Source of the DNA: Labilibacter sediminis
Lineage (GTDB): Bacteria; Bacteroidota; Bacteroidia; Bacteroidales; Marinilabiliaceae
DNA: 64,000 bases
Direction: 5' to 3'
Assembly: GCF_005877885.1 (NCBI RefSeq)
Contig: NZ_VCHY01000002.1
Span: 186,001 to 250,000, forward strand
Position 1 is the stretch's first letter; each line of letters begins with the position of its first letter. A program made the position numbers and the translations under genes. A model generated the notes under the pieces. It saw nothing but the letters and a program-made list of their open reading frames with translations. It did not search any database and had not been told where the DNA came from. This document shows positions 14,947 to 25,013 of this stretch, one piece after another.

Positions 14947-16341
14947 ATGTTCAACAAAGACACTTACATTAACCGTCGTACCCAATTAAAATCGAAACTT
15001 AACAAAGGTGTTGCCTTGATTTTAGGAAATGTAGACGCTGGCATGAATTGCAAAGACAACATTTACCATTTCAGACAAGACAGTACTTTCCTTTATTTCT
15101 GGGGCCTTGACTATCCGGGATTAGCCGGAATTATTGACTTTGAAAGCGGCGAGGAGATATTGTTTGGAGATGATTTTACCGTTGATGACATTATTTGGAT
15201 GGGACCTCAGGCCAAACTAAAAGAAAATGCTGAGAAGGCAGGTGTCGAAAAGACTTTCCCTTTATCAAAACTCAACGACTATATAACCAAAGCTATTTCT
15301 CAAAACAGAAAAATCCACTTCACTCCTCCATATAGAGGAGAAAATATGATGAGAATTGGCGACTTACTGGATATTCATTCGGCCAAAGTAAAAGAAAAAG
15401 CTTCTTTAGAGTTTATTCAAGCCTGTATTTCGCTTCGTTCGGTAAAGGAACCAGAGGAAATAAAGGAAATGGAAAGGCATATGGCCACTGCCTATAAGAT
15501 GCATACTATGGCCATGCAGATGGCTCACCCGGGAAAAACAGAACAAGAAATCACTGGTATAATTGAAGGAATTTCCATGTCGGGAGGCGGAATAGTTTCA
15601 TTTCCTGTAATTTGCTCGGTACATGGCGAAACGCTTCATAACCATTATCATGGCAATACATTACGCCAGGGAGATTTACTATTGGTTGATGCAGGTAGCG
15701 AATCGCCCCGTCATTATGCTACAGATAACACAAGAACAAGTCCTGTTGGGGGACAATTTACCAACAAGCAACGTGAAATTTATGAGATTGTATTAAACAC
15801 CATAAACACAACCATAAAAGCAACTAAACCAGGCATCACATACAAAGAGGTGCACTTGCTGGCTGCCAAAACAATAGCTGCAGGTTTAAAAGACCTTGGC
15901 CTAATGAAAGGCAACGTAGATGAAGCTGTAGTTGCAGGTGCACATGCTTTGTTTTTTCCTCATGGCTTAGGACATATGATTGGCTTAGATGTGCACGACA
16001 TGGAAGATTACAACGAAACTTTGGTAGGTTACGATGATGAAGTAAAAAGAAGTACACAATTTGGCTTGTCTGCATTACGCATGGGGCGAAGGCTTCAACC
16101 CAATTTTGTAGTCACAAACGAACCAGGCATTTATTTTATTCCAGCTTTAATAGATAAATGGAAGTCTGAAAATAAATTAAGCGATTTTATTTCCTACGAC
16201 AAGGTAGAGACATATAAGTCTTTTGGCGGCATACGTTTAGAAGATGATATTCTGATTACCGAAACCGGAGCACGTATATTAGGCGATCGTATTCCTATAG
16301 ACGTTAAGGAAGTTGAGAAAATGGTAAAATCAGGATATTAA
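14947..16341 (+). CDS. pepP: Xaa-Pro aminopeptidase (aminopeptidase P)
   Basis: A dimetal M24B peptidase that removes an N-terminal residue preceding proline. The five metal ligands are recognisable: Asp in LLVDAGSES, Asp in ATDNTRT, His in HGLGHMIGLDVHD, Glu in TNEPGIYF and Glu in GIRLEDDILI. An N-terminal creatinase-like domain (about 1-170) precedes the pita-bread catalytic domain. The 464 residues are the usual size, and no signal peptide is seen, so it is cytoplasmic. It stands alone, followed by a dispersed repeat. Confidence 0.94.
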   Translation: MFNKDTYINRRTQLKSKLNKGVALILGNVDAGMNCKDNIYHFRQDSTFLYFWGLDYPGLAGIIDFESGEEILFGDDFTVDDIIWMGPQAKLKENAEKAGVEKTFPLSKLNDYITKAISQNRKIHFTPPYRGENMMRIGDLLDIHSAKVKEKASLEFIQACISLRSVKEPEEIKEMERHMATAYKMHTMAMQMAHPGKTEQEITGIIEGISMSGGGIVSFPVICSVHGETLHNHYHGNTLRQGDLLLVDAGSESPRHYATDNTRTSPVGGQFTNKQREIYEIVLNTINTTIKATKPGITYKEVHLLAAKTIAAGLKDLGLMKGNVDEAVVAGAHALFFPHGLGHMIGLDVHDMEDYNETLVGYDDEVKRSTQFGLSALRMGRRLQPNFVVTNEPGIYFIPALIDKWKSENKLSDFISYDKVETYKSFGGIRLEDDILITETGARILGDRIPIDVKEVEKMVKSGY

Positions 16342-16357
16342 AACACTTACCTTAATA

Positions 16358-16553
16358 AACCACGAAGAACACAAAGTACATTCACAAAGTAGCACTAAGT
16401 AAGTTTTAATATTTTTTTAGAGCACCTTTGTGAAAAACCTTTGTGTTCCTTTGGGGTAAATATAAAACCATAAAGAGCACGAAGTACATACGCCAAGGTC
16501 ACCAGGCAATACTTTGCGTCCCTTTGTGAAAATCCTTGGTGGTCTTTGTGGTT
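16358..16553. repeat. Dispersed intergenic repeat with CTTTGTG words (copy 2, double unit)
   Basis: About 200 non-coding bases built from AACCACGAAGAACACAAAG, TACATTCACAAAG, then CCTTTGTGAAAAACCTTTG and TGTTCCTTTGGGG, then CATAAAGAGCACGAAG and finally CTTTGTGAAAATCCTTGGT and CTTTGTGGTT. The two arms are near-complementary, so the unit is a large imperfect palindrome, and it seems to occur twice here. It shares its words with 2767-2862. It lies between the convergent pepP and PBP1a genes. No ORF or recognisable RNA is seen. Confidence 0.65.
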
Positions 16554-16604
16554 ATATAGATAAACAACAAAGGAGATCCAACAAGGATTTACGAGTCTAT
16601 TTCT

Positions 16605-18977
16605 TTATTTTTTCTTTTTGAAAAGATCTTTCATCTTCTTGAGTAAACCTTCTCCTTTTTCCTTTTTCAGTTCTTTTTCCTTTTGCCTCTCCTCCAACTT
16701 CTTCAGTCTTAACGAATCGGTCCTAACCTTACCTATTCGAAATAAATCAAATATAGACCTGTTCGGATCTGTTTCGAAATAATCTGCACAATCCACCATT
16801 GACTTTAAATCCTTATTCAGATCAGCAAATTGAGGTCTTACAAGATGATTATATGCAGGATTCCTCTCTACTTTTTTCATAAACAAGCCATAAATAGGTA
16901 AAGCCATATGTGCTCCCTGACCAAGTACTGTAGTTCTAAAGTGTACTACCGGACTTTCTGCTCCCACCCAGGCTCCTGCTAATAAATTTGGCGTATAACC
17001 AATGAACCATCCATCGGCATTATCTTGCGTGGTCCCGGTTTTTCCGGCAATACTACTCTTTAAACCATAAACATTTTTTAAGTCCTTTCCTGTTCCGTTT
17101 TCAATAACACCCTGTAGCATATGATTCATTAAAGCTACTGTTTCCTGCTGTAGCACGACATCTATATTTTCCTCTGGTTCAAACTCATAAAGAACATTAC
17201 CTTTTCCATCTTCTATACGCAACAATCCAAATGATTTTTGCGGAACTCCCTCATTGGCAAAACAGGAATATACCGTCAACATCTCATTTAGTGATATTTC
17301 TCCCGCTCCAAGACTTAAGGAAGGAACTGCCGGAATATTAGATTCTACTCCCATCTCCTGGGCCAGACTCAACACTTTGTCTACACCGGTTTTAACCATG
17401 ATTTCAGCTGTAATTGTATTTACCGAATTCGCTAAACCTCCTTTCATGGAATAGTAGCCTAAATGATCCCCTCCAGAATTTGCCGGTGACCAATCATTGT
17501 ATTCCTCATATATCCTGCGCTCATTAGAAATATACTCGCAGGGCGACATTCCATCCTCAATGGCAGCAGCATAAACAATAGGCTTAAAGGTAGATCCCAC
17601 CTGTCTTCGTGAAGTAACATGATCGTACTGAAAATACTTATGATTTACCCCTCCAACCCAGGAAAGAATTTTTCCGGAATGAGGATCCATCACCATAAAA
17701 CCTGTATTCAATATTTTCAGGTAATGTTTTACGGAGTCTAAAGGAGACAAGTTCACTTCCTTTTCATGAGGATAGGCAAAAACACTCATTTTAGTCAGCT
17801 TTTTCATCTCAGCTATGATCTCACTCTCTGATTTGCCTGAGGCCTTAAGCTTTTTATATCTATCTGACGAATGCAGTGCTTTAGTAAAAACAGCAGGATG
17901 CTTTTTCCATGGATCTCTGTTATGCCAATGGTGCTTAAACTCTTTTTGTAAAGATGCCATATGCTGCATGACAGCTTCATCCGCATATTTTTGTAATACA
18001 GGATCTATGGTAGTATAAATCTTTAAACCATCTTTATAAAGATTATAATGATCTCCATATTTGTCAATTAAAATCTTTTCTACCTTTTTACGAATCACCT
18101 CTCTAAAATAAGGTGCTATACCAGTATTGTGGTCCATTCTTCTGTAACGTAATCCCAAACCAGCCTGCTTTAATTTGTCCGCTTCCTTAAAAGACAAAAA
18201 ACCATGCTCCAACATACGAGAAAGCACAACATTACGTCTTTTAATGGAACGCTTTGGATTTAAACGCGGATTGTACGCAGTATTTGCGGCCAGCATACCT
18301 ATTAAAACAGCAGCCTCATTAGGCTGTAGAGTAGCCGAATGCTTACTAAAGAAACGCAATGAAGCAGCCTCTATTCCATAAACATCTTCTCCAAAGGGAA
18401 CTGTATTTAAATACAAAGTAAGTATTTGCTCTTTTGAATAAACATCCTCTAATCTGCTGGCAATAAAAATTTCTCGCGACTTATTTACCAGCATCGAAAA
18501 AGGGCCATACTTCTTACGAGGATACAGGTTTTTAGCCAACTGTTGACTGATAGTACTTCCTCCGCCTTGTGCTTTATTTCGAAGTAAAATGGTTTTAAAA
18601 ATTACCCTTCCAATACTTACAACATCAAATCCTTCATGCTCAAAAAACCTCTGATCTTCGGTGGCAATCAATGCATTAATGGCATGCTCTGATATCACCT
18701 TATTTTCGATGCTCATTCTATTGCGATAATAGTATTTACCCATCAAAACGCCATTCTCGGTAAACACCTCCGAAGCCACATCATTATCAATGCGGGCCAA
18801 TTCATTTGTATCCGGTAATCGCCCGAAAAGCCCCAGATAAACAAACAATAAAAACAGAAAAACAAAACCTATTAAAAATACACCTCCTTTAATCAGAAGG
18901 AAAATTGACTTTTTTATGAAACCTGATTTCTTCTTAGGTGATGCCTTTCTTTTTGTCTTTACTTTTTTCTTTGCCAT
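16605..18977 (-). CDS. mrcA: Penicillin-binding protein 1A (bifunctional transglycosylase/transpeptidase)
   Basis: A class A PBP that polymerises and cross-links peptidoglycan in the periplasm. A Lys-rich cytoplasmic N-terminus is followed by one membrane span (about 23-50). The GT51 domain carries ATEDQRFFEHEGFD, with the catalytic Glu, and GGSTISQQLAKNLY. The transpeptidase domain has the SxxK serine in GSTFKPIVYA, SVNT as SxN and GKTGTT as KTG. The C-terminus is Lys-rich (LKKMKDLFKKKK). The length of 790 is normal. It is transcribed alone, with the HD gene upstream on the same strand 73 bases away. Confidence 0.94.
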   Translation of the reverse strand: MAKKKVKTKRKASPKKKSGFIKKSIFLLIKGGVFLIGFVFLFLLFVYLGLFGRLPDTNELARIDNDVASEVFTENGVLMGKYYYRNRMSIENKVISEHAINALIATEDQRFFEHEGFDVVSIGRVIFKTILLRNKAQGGGSTISQQLAKNLYPRKKYGPFSMLVNKSREIFIASRLEDVYSKEQILTLYLNTVPFGEDVYGIEAASLRFFSKHSATLQPNEAAVLIGMLAANTAYNPRLNPKRSIKRRNVVLSRMLEHGFLSFKEADKLKQAGLGLRYRRMDHNTGIAPYFREVIRKKVEKILIDKYGDHYNLYKDGLKIYTTIDPVLQKYADEAVMQHMASLQKEFKHHWHNRDPWKKHPAVFTKALHSSDRYKKLKASGKSESEIIAEMKKLTKMSVFAYPHEKEVNLSPLDSVKHYLKILNTGFMVMDPHSGKILSWVGGVNHKYFQYDHVTSRRQVGSTFKPIVYAAAIEDGMSPCEYISNERRIYEEYNDWSPANSGGDHLGYYSMKGGLANSVNTITAEIMVKTGVDKVLSLAQEMGVESNIPAVPSLSLGAGEISLNEMLTVYSCFANEGVPQKSFGLLRIEDGKGNVLYEFEPEENIDVVLQQETVALMNHMLQGVIENGTGKDLKNVYGLKSSIAGKTGTTQDNADGWFIGYTPNLLAGAWVGAESPVVHFRTTVLGQGAHMALPIYGLFMKKVERNPAYNHLVRPQFADLNKDLKSMVDCADYFETDPNRSIFDLFRIGKVRTDSLRLKKLEERQKEKELKKEKGEGLLKKMKDLFKKKK

Positions 18978-19050
18978 TAAGGAGTTATTAATTTGAAAAG
19001 AATATTTAAAATAAAATACCAGTATTTTTTAGCAGCTCTAAGATACAAGA

Positions 19051-19713
19051 TTATAATGAAAAGCCTTTTTCTCCAATTTCAGCATAAAACTGTTTCAGGA
19101 AATTAAGCATAAAATTGTGCCTTTCCTCAGCCATTGTTTTTCCTGTTGAAGTTTCCATTTTATCTTTTAAAAGCAATAATTTTTCGTAAAAATGATTCAC
19201 TGTTGGCGATTCACTTTTTCTATAGTCCTCAGTTGAAGCATAAGTCTTTGGAGGAATTGAGGCATTAAACAACTCTCTGTTTTTACTCCCGCCATAATGA
19301 AAAGTTCTGGCAATACCAATGGCCCCCATCGCATCTAAACGATCTGCATCGCGCACAATCATCTGTTCTTTACTTAAAACTTTAGACCCGTTAAACTCAC
19401 TCCCAAAGGATACTGAATTGATTAAATTAACCAATGTAGAAATCAACTCTTCCTCTACTTTTATCTCTTTTAGAAAACTTATCAAGTAGGCCTCTGCCTT
19501 TTGCTTATCAAACAATTTTTCATCTGTTACATCATGCAACCACACACCTGCTTCAATTAAAAAAGCATCCCCTTTCTCAATTTCATTAATCCTTCTGGCA
19601 TTTTCTAAAACCCTGTGAATATGAGTTAGGTCGTGCCCTGCATCTACAGCATTTAATTGATTCGATGCGTACTTTTTAATTTGATTAAGAAGAAAAGATT
19701 GATGACTTGTCAT
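19051..19713 (-). CDS. HD-domain phosphohydrolase (YedJ/YpgQ-like)
   Basis: A metal-dependent HD-superfamily hydrolase of 220 residues. The His-Asp ligands occur in AGHDLTHIHRV, in GVWLHDVTDEKLFD and in VRDADRLDAMGAIGIARTF, the last being characteristic of the YedJ/YpgQ group. A Bacillus member hydrolyses (d)NTPs to NMP and pyrophosphate, so a nucleotide-pool role is possible. The protein is cytoplasmic. Confidence 0.85.
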   Translation of the reverse strand: MTSHQSFLLNQIKKYASNQLNAVDAGHDLTHIHRVLENARRINEIEKGDAFLIEAGVWLHDVTDEKLFDKQKAEAYLISFLKEIKVEEELISTLVNLINSVSFGSEFNGSKVLSKEQMIVRDADRLDAMGAIGIARTFHYGGSKNRELFNASIPPKTYASTEDYRKSESPTVNHFYEKLLLLKDKMETSTGKTMAEERHNFMLNFLKQFYAEIGEKGFSL

Positions 19714-19718
19714 AGGTT

Positions 19719-19760
19719 AAAAATAAGAATCCCTGATAAGAACAACTTCTTTCAGGGATT
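19719..19760 (-). terminator. Rho-independent terminator of the C1B peptidase gene
   Basis: On the minus strand AATCCCTGA/TCAGGGATT is a 9-bp perfect stem with a 15-base loop, followed by CTTATTTTT. It lies 20 bases past the peptidase stop. Confidence 0.72.
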
Positions 19761-19779
19761 TCAATGAAAAACAATTTCT

Positions 19780-20892
19780 TTATTTAAACAGCTTCTTTTG
19801 CAGCTCTTTGTCGACACCATGTTTATGAAGCATAATTGCCACGGTATTCATCCGCACATAAGCCTCTGACATATAAAGATAACCACTGTATGGATTTTTT
19901 TTACTCCCCCAACTGTTCTTGGTTTTAAAATATACCGTTCCGTTCTTATCCTTTACCACACCGGTAATATGCATCAAATGATCATCGGTGGCTTTCCATG
20001 AATAAAAGGCCTCTTGACGATCACTTTGCGTTACCTCTTTTTCTGTTTGTTGAACAAATCCCAGCTCCTCATCTACAGGCAAAAGTGCAACCCCATTTTT
20101 ATGCGAAAAAAAACTGTCCGAAACATCTCCATCCCAAACAATAGAATACCCTTTAGCTAAAGCCTCTTTCATGGTATTTATCAATTCATCAATTGGCACA
20201 TTATAATATCTGTCATGCGACCAGTTATCCGGAACTTCCAAGTCGAACTGCTCATAAAAAGGATGATGCGTATATGAAGTTAACTCTACGTAATTCAATT
20301 TATCAATACCTAAACCTGCAGCAAACTTAGTTGGAGTATAAGTTCTTTTATTATACTTTAAATCACCGGGAACCTCACCTAAATAATTGGTCAATATTGA
20401 CTCAACATTTGTATACCAAACTGCAGAAGGCGAAGCATCGTCTCTATCAATATAATTATCCAGCATAACTTTAATGGTAGATTCCATTTCGTAATGGTTA
20501 TGCATCTTTGATGTATCCGGTCTTCCAAAATAATCAGTCTCTCTAACAAATCCATGCTCTGCAATCACATTCATTACATCATGAGCCTGACCTCCCTGGC
20601 TAAAGTTTCCCATTCCATGCAGTAAAACATAGCGCTGTGCTTTATTCTGATAAGCATACTTTACAATGTACATTTCCGACAAATCCATTTCCGGGCCACC
20701 CATTCGCATAATTTCAGATTCTACGAATGACATGGTACTATACGCCCAACAAGTTCCGGTTCTATCCTGACTTTTCACCGACGAAGTTTCCACCTCTGCT
20801 ACCGTTGTAAAACCAAAACTATCCTGTGCTTGTAATGCAGCACCCATAAAACAAATTCCGAACAAAAATGCTGCTTTCTTTCCTATCTTCAT
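19780..20892 (-). CDS. Exported C1B cysteine peptidase (bleomycin hydrolase/aminopeptidase C-like)
   Basis: A papain-fold peptidase. The catalytic Cys is in DRTGTCWAYSTMS, the His in DDHLMHITGVVKD and the Asn in FKTKNSWGSKKN. I place the start at the ATG at 20892 because it begins a proper signal peptide (MKIGKKAAFLFGICFMGAALQAQ). The longer frame adds 21 residues that overlap the carB terminator region. Classic bleomycin hydrolases are cytosolic homohexamers of about 450 residues; this one is about 370 and exported, so periplasmic or surface peptide trimming is inferred. Confidence 0.87.
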   Translation of the reverse strand: MKIGKKAAFLFGICFMGAALQAQDSFGFTTVAEVETSSVKSQDRTGTCWAYSTMSFVESEIMRMGGPEMDLSEMYIVKYAYQNKAQRYVLLHGMGNFSQGGQAHDVMNVIAEHGFVRETDYFGRPDTSKMHNHYEMESTIKVMLDNYIDRDDASPSAVWYTNVESILTNYLGEVPGDLKYNKRTYTPTKFAAGLGIDKLNYVELTSYTHHPFYEQFDLEVPDNWSHDRYYNVPIDELINTMKEALAKGYSIVWDGDVSDSFFSHKNGVALLPVDEELGFVQQTEKEVTQSDRQEAFYSWKATDDHLMHITGVVKDKNGTVYFKTKNSWGSKKNPYSGYLYMSEAYVRMNTVAIMLHKHGVDKELQKKLFK

Positions 20893-20942
20893 AAACCTAT
20901 TTTTTTCAAAAAAACATCGCAAAATAATAAAATCTAGCCATA

Positions 20943-20980
20943 AAAATAAAGCCATTGAGAAAATATCCCAATGGCTTTAA
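20943..20980 (-). terminator. Rho-independent terminator of carB
   Basis: On the minus strand AAGCCATTG/CAATGGCTT is a 9-bp perfect stem with an 11-base loop and a following TATTTTTA. It is 27 bases after the carB stop. Confidence 0.8.
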
Positions 20981-21003
20981 AATCCTTATATCTATTGATA
21001 TTA

Positions 21004-24000
21004 TTATTTGTACTCCTGCCAGCTTTTAATCGTAATATCCTCTTTACCCATTTTAGCAAATGCACGAATAAAGGCTCCTGCCAAACGAGCATTAGTAACC
21101 AAAGGAATATTAAAGTCAATAGCGCTACGTCTGATCTTATATCCATTATTCAACTCACTCTTAGTTAAATTTTTCGGGATATTAATAACAAGATCTATTT
21201 CTTTTTCGCGAATCATTTCTAAAGCATTTGGATGCTTATCTGCCTCACTTGGCCAATGAATCAATGTTGTATCAACACCATTTTCTGCGAAAAATTTCTG
21301 CGTTCCACCAGTTGCGAAAATATTGAATCCTTTTTCTTTTAAGATTTTAGCAGCACTTAACAACTCCATCTTAGAACGAAGTGGTCCGGAAGAAATTAAG
21401 ATATTCTTCTTAGGAATTTCGTAGCCTACAGATAGCATAGAAGTTAAGATCGCCTCATCAAAATTATCACCAATACAACCTACCTCACCGGTTGATGACA
21501 TATCTACTCCTAAAACAGGATCAGCTTTAGCCAAACGAGCAAATGAGAATTGAGAAGCTTTAATTCCGACACAATCTAAATCGAATAAGTTTTTATTTGG
21601 CTTTTCAACATCCATACCTAACATCACCTTAGTAGCAAGGTCAATAAGGTTTACTTTAAGGATTTTGGAAACAAAAGGGAAACTACGCGATGCTCTTAGG
21701 TTACACTCAATAACTTTAAGTTCATTGTTTTTACCTAAAATCTGCATGTTAAATGGCCCTGAAATATTCAATGCCTGCGCAATTTCACGAGCAATTTTCT
21801 TCACTCTGCGCATTGTCTCAATATAAAGCTTTTGCGGAGGGAATACAATTGTTGCATCTCCAGAGTGAACTCCGGCAAACTCTACGTGCTCAGAAATCGC
21901 ATAAGCGATTAGCTCACCATTTTTAGCCACAGCATCAACTTCAATCTCCTTAGCTTCCTCAATAAATTCAGAAACTACAACAGGATACTCTTTAGATACA
22001 TTTGCTGCCAAGGTTAAGAAGTGCTCTAACTCGTCTTTGTTACTTACCACGTTCATGGCTGCTCCGGAAAGCACATAACTTGGACGAACCAATACAGGAA
22101 AACCAACCTCATCTACAAAGCTAAAGATATCCCCTACAGAGGTTAACTCGCTCCAACGTGGCTGATCAATATTTAAGCTATCAAGCATTGCTGAAAACTT
22201 CTGACGGTTTTCTGCATTGTCTATAGATTTAGCCGTAGTTCCAAGGATAGGTACATTCTGTCCATCTAACTTCATAGCCAGGTTATTTGGAATCTGACCA
22301 CCCACAGAAACAATAACACCTTTAGGAACTTCAAGATCAATCACATCAAGCACACGCTCAAAAGAAAGCTCATCAAAGTACAAGCGATCACACATATCGT
22401 AATCGGTACTTACTGTTTCCGGATTATAATTGATCATTACAGAACGATACTTCTGATCGCGAATGGTATTTAATGCGTTAACACTACACCAATCGAACTC
22501 TACAGAAGAACCAATACGGTAAGCTCCACTACCAAGTACAATTACCGATTTATCATCAGCTTCGTAATCAATATCGTGCTCTGAACCACTATAAGTTAAA
22601 TACAAGTAGTTAATTTGAGCAGGAAATTCTCCTGCCATGGTATCAATTTGCTTAACTACAGGTAATATATTTCGTTTCTTACGCTCAGCTCTAACTTTTA
22701 AAAGGTCATCACCAATTACCTCACTTGTGCTCTTAAATACACAACGAGCTACCTGGAAGTCAGAGAATCCTGAACGCTTAGCATCTTTTAAAAGATCGCT
22801 AGATAAGTCTTCTAGTTTAGAGAATTTCTTCAACTCAGTTTCCAGGTCACTGATATTTTTAAGCTTCTCTAAGAACCAGTGATCAATACGGCTTAATTTG
22901 TGAATTTCTTCAACCGTCATTCCATTAGCAAAAGCCTCAGCAATAGCATATATACGTTGATCTGTCGGTTCTGCCAACTCTGTTTTTACATCTATTCCCT
23001 TTAACGGTTGGTTAGCCACAAAACCATGCATACCCTGGCCAATCATACGAAGACCTTTTTGTATAGACTCTTCGAAAGTACGACCAATAGACATGATCTC
23101 TCCAACCGATTTCATACTTGAACCGATTTGCTTGCTTACTCCGGTAAACTTATTTAAATCCCAACGAGGAATTTTACAAACCACGTAATCAAGTGCAGGC
23201 TCAAAGAAAGTAGATGTCGTTTTAGTTACAGAGTTTTTCAACTCATGTAATCCATAACCTAATCCTAATTTAGCAGCAACAAAAGCCAATGGGTAACCTG
23301 TTGCCTTAGATGCCAAGGCACTTGAACGAGATAAACGTGCATTTACCTCAATTACCCTGTAATCCTCTGAGAAAGGATCTAAAGCATACTGAACATTACA
23401 CTCTCCAACCACACCAATGTGACGGATAATTTTAATGGCAAGTTCACGCAACTTATGGTATTCCGAATTAGATAAAGTTTGAGAAGGCGCAACTACAATA
23501 CTCTCTCCTGTATGAATTCCAAGAGGATCGAAGTTCTCCATATTACATACTGTAATACAGTTATTGTATTTATCACGTACCACCTCATACTCAACCTCTT
23601 TCCAACCTTTTAAAGATTCTTCAACCAAAATTTGGTTTGAGTAAGAAAATGCATTTTCTGCACGAGCAACTAACTCCTCCTTATTATAACAGAATCCACT
23701 ACCCATACCTCCTAAAGTATAGGCTGCTCTAACTATTATAGGAAAACCAATCTCATCAGATGCTTTAACAGCCTCCTCTACCGAAGTTACGGCGATACTT
23801 ACAGGTGTTTTAACATCAATTTCTCTAAGCTTGTTGGCAAAAATCTCCCTGTCCTCTGTATTAATAATAGATTGAACAGGCGTACCAAGTACTTCAAGAT
23901 TATATTTTTCTAAAACGCCACTTAAATAAAGTTTAGTTCCACAGTTAAGTGCCGTTTGCCCACCAAAAGCAAGCAATATACCTTGTGGCTTTTCCTTTTT

Positions 24001-24228
24001 AATTACTTCCTCTACAAAATAAGGGGTTACCGGTAAAAAGTATATTTTATCGGCAATCTTATCTGAAGTTTGAACAGTAGCAATATTAGGATTTACCAAT
24101 ACTGTTTCGATTCCCTCTTCCTTCAACGCCTTTAGGGCCTGTGAACCCGAATAGTCAAACTCCCCGGCTTCTCCAATCTTAAGCGCGCCTGATCCAAGAA
24201 TAATTACTTTTTTGATCTCTTTGTTCAT
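21004..24228 (-). CDS. carB: Carbamoyl-phosphate synthase large chain
   Basis: Makes carbamoyl phosphate from bicarbonate, ATP and glutamine-derived ammonia for arginine and pyrimidines. The 1074 residues contain the two duplicated ATP-grasp halves: the first starts KKVIILGSGALKIGEAGEFDYSG, and the second has the parallel KSVIVLGSGAYRIGSSVEFDW motif near residue 560. An allosteric MGS-like domain (SGPLRSKMELLSAAKILKEKG and following, about 940-1074) comes last. It is separated from carA (40.5 kb) by the whole arg/pro block and is divergent from argR, with ARG-box-like words between. Confidence 0.97.
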   Translation of the reverse strand: MNKEIKKVIILGSGALKIGEAGEFDYSGSQALKALKEEGIETVLVNPNIATVQTSDKIADKIYFLPVTPYFVEEVIKKEKPQGILLAFGGQTALNCGTKLYLSGVLEKYNLEVLGTPVQSIINTEDREIFANKLREIDVKTPVSIAVTSVEEAVKASDEIGFPIIVRAAYTLGGMGSGFCYNKEELVARAENAFSYSNQILVEESLKGWKEVEYEVVRDKYNNCITVCNMENFDPLGIHTGESIVVAPSQTLSNSEYHKLRELAIKIIRHIGVVGECNVQYALDPFSEDYRVIEVNARLSRSSALASKATGYPLAFVAAKLGLGYGLHELKNSVTKTTSTFFEPALDYVVCKIPRWDLNKFTGVSKQIGSSMKSVGEIMSIGRTFEESIQKGLRMIGQGMHGFVANQPLKGIDVKTELAEPTDQRIYAIAEAFANGMTVEEIHKLSRIDHWFLEKLKNISDLETELKKFSKLEDLSSDLLKDAKRSGFSDFQVARCVFKSTSEVIGDDLLKVRAERKKRNILPVVKQIDTMAGEFPAQINYLYLTYSGSEHDIDYEADDKSVIVLGSGAYRIGSSVEFDWCSVNALNTIRDQKYRSVMINYNPETVSTDYDMCDRLYFDELSFERVLDVIDLEVPKGVIVSVGGQIPNNLAMKLDGQNVPILGTTAKSIDNAENRQKFSAMLDSLNIDQPRWSELTSVGDIFSFVDEVGFPVLVRPSYVLSGAAMNVVSNKDELEHFLTLAANVSKEYPVVVSEFIEEAKEIEVDAVAKNGELIAYAISEHVEFAGVHSGDATIVFPPQKLYIETMRRVKKIAREIAQALNISGPFNMQILGKNNELKVIECNLRASRSFPFVSKILKVNLIDLATKVMLGMDVEKPNKNLFDLDCVGIKASQFSFARLAKADPVLGVDMSSTGEVGCIGDNFDEAILTSMLSVGYEIPKKNILISSGPLRSKMELLSAAKILKEKGFNIFATGGTQKFFAENGVDTTLIHWPSEADKHPNALEMIREKEIDLVINIPKNLTKSELNNGYKIRRSAIDFNIPLVTNARLAGAFIRAFAKMGKEDITIKSWQEYK

Positions 24229-24434
24229 CTTTTTAAATTGGCTATTATGAAATTGATGTAAACGTATTCTTATACATTATTTTTACAAAAAAAATAGTTA
24301 GTAAATGTAATTTTCATTCATTTTACTTAGCTACTTTTCAACTTTCATCCATCTTAAACCCTGAGTCTAACGCTCCTAATTACTGATGGCTAGTCATTTT
24401 TACACATTTATGCAATGTATTTCGGCTGCAAAAA

Positions 24435-24510
24435 TACAAATATTTTGCAAAAACCTTTTGAATATTTTAAAAAAGTGAATATTTTTGCATCGCAACTGAA
24501 TAAATATACA
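24435..24510. promoter_or_regulatory. argR promoter with overlapping ARG-box-like operators
   Basis: A phylum-type promoter, TTTG (24457-24460), 19 bases, TATTTTTG (24480-24487), points at argR. TGAATATTTTTGCA (24476-24489) overlaps the -7 element. TGAATAAATATACA (24497-24510) fills the short leader up to two bases before the ATG. A third similar word, TGCAAAATATTTGTA, lies at 24449-24435 (minus). All resemble TGCATAAATATTCA seen before carA and the general ArgR box (TGAATnnnnATTCA). Autorepression and control of divergent carB are inferred. Confidence 0.6.
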
Positions 24511-24512
24511 CA

Positions 24513-24989
24513 ATGAAGATTAAGGCTCAACGACTGGCAGCGATTAAAAATATTATTAGTGCTCAAAAGGTTAGTAGCCAGGAGGAACTATTAATGCTTC
24601 TTGAAAAAGAAGGATTTTTAACGACACAAGCTACCTTATCGAGAGATCTTAAATTTTTAAAAGTTGCAAAGATACCACACACCGACATGGGGTATATTTA
24701 TGAACTACCTGTAGGAAACACTAAAACCACAGAAGAAGTTCATGAAGATTTTCCTATTGGAGGACTGGAATCAATTGATTTTACAGGTAATTTAGCTGTG
24801 ATAAAAACCAGACCTGGTTTTGCCAACGGCGTTGCTTCAATAATCGATAGTCATGATCCTTATGAAATTTTAGGAACTATAGCCGGAGACGACACAATCT
24901 TATTAATTAACAGAGAGGGCGTCTCAAAAAATCACATTATTGAGGTATTATCAATGTTTATACCTGGTTTAAAAAACAAAATGCTTTAA
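24513..24989 (+). CDS. argR: Arginine repressor ArgR
   Basis: A hexameric arginine-sensing repressor of 158 residues. The N-terminal winged helix contains SSQEELLMLLEKEGF and TTQATLSRDLKFLKVAK, the conserved SRDL recognition helix. The C-terminal arginine-binding/oligomerisation domain has TRPGFANGVASIID and GTIAGDDTILLI, where the two adjacent Asp bind arginine. It is first in the arginine block, and operators overlap its own promoter. Confidence 0.95.
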   Translation: MKIKAQRLAAIKNIISAQKVSSQEELLMLLEKEGFLTTQATLSRDLKFLKVAKIPHTDMGYIYELPVGNTKTTEEVHEDFPIGGLESIDFTGNLAVIKTRPGFANGVASIIDSHDPYEILGTIAGDDTILLINREGVSKNHIIEVLSMFIPGLKNKML

Positions 24990-25013
24990 TGCTTTTGGGG
25001 GAGTTGAAAATAA

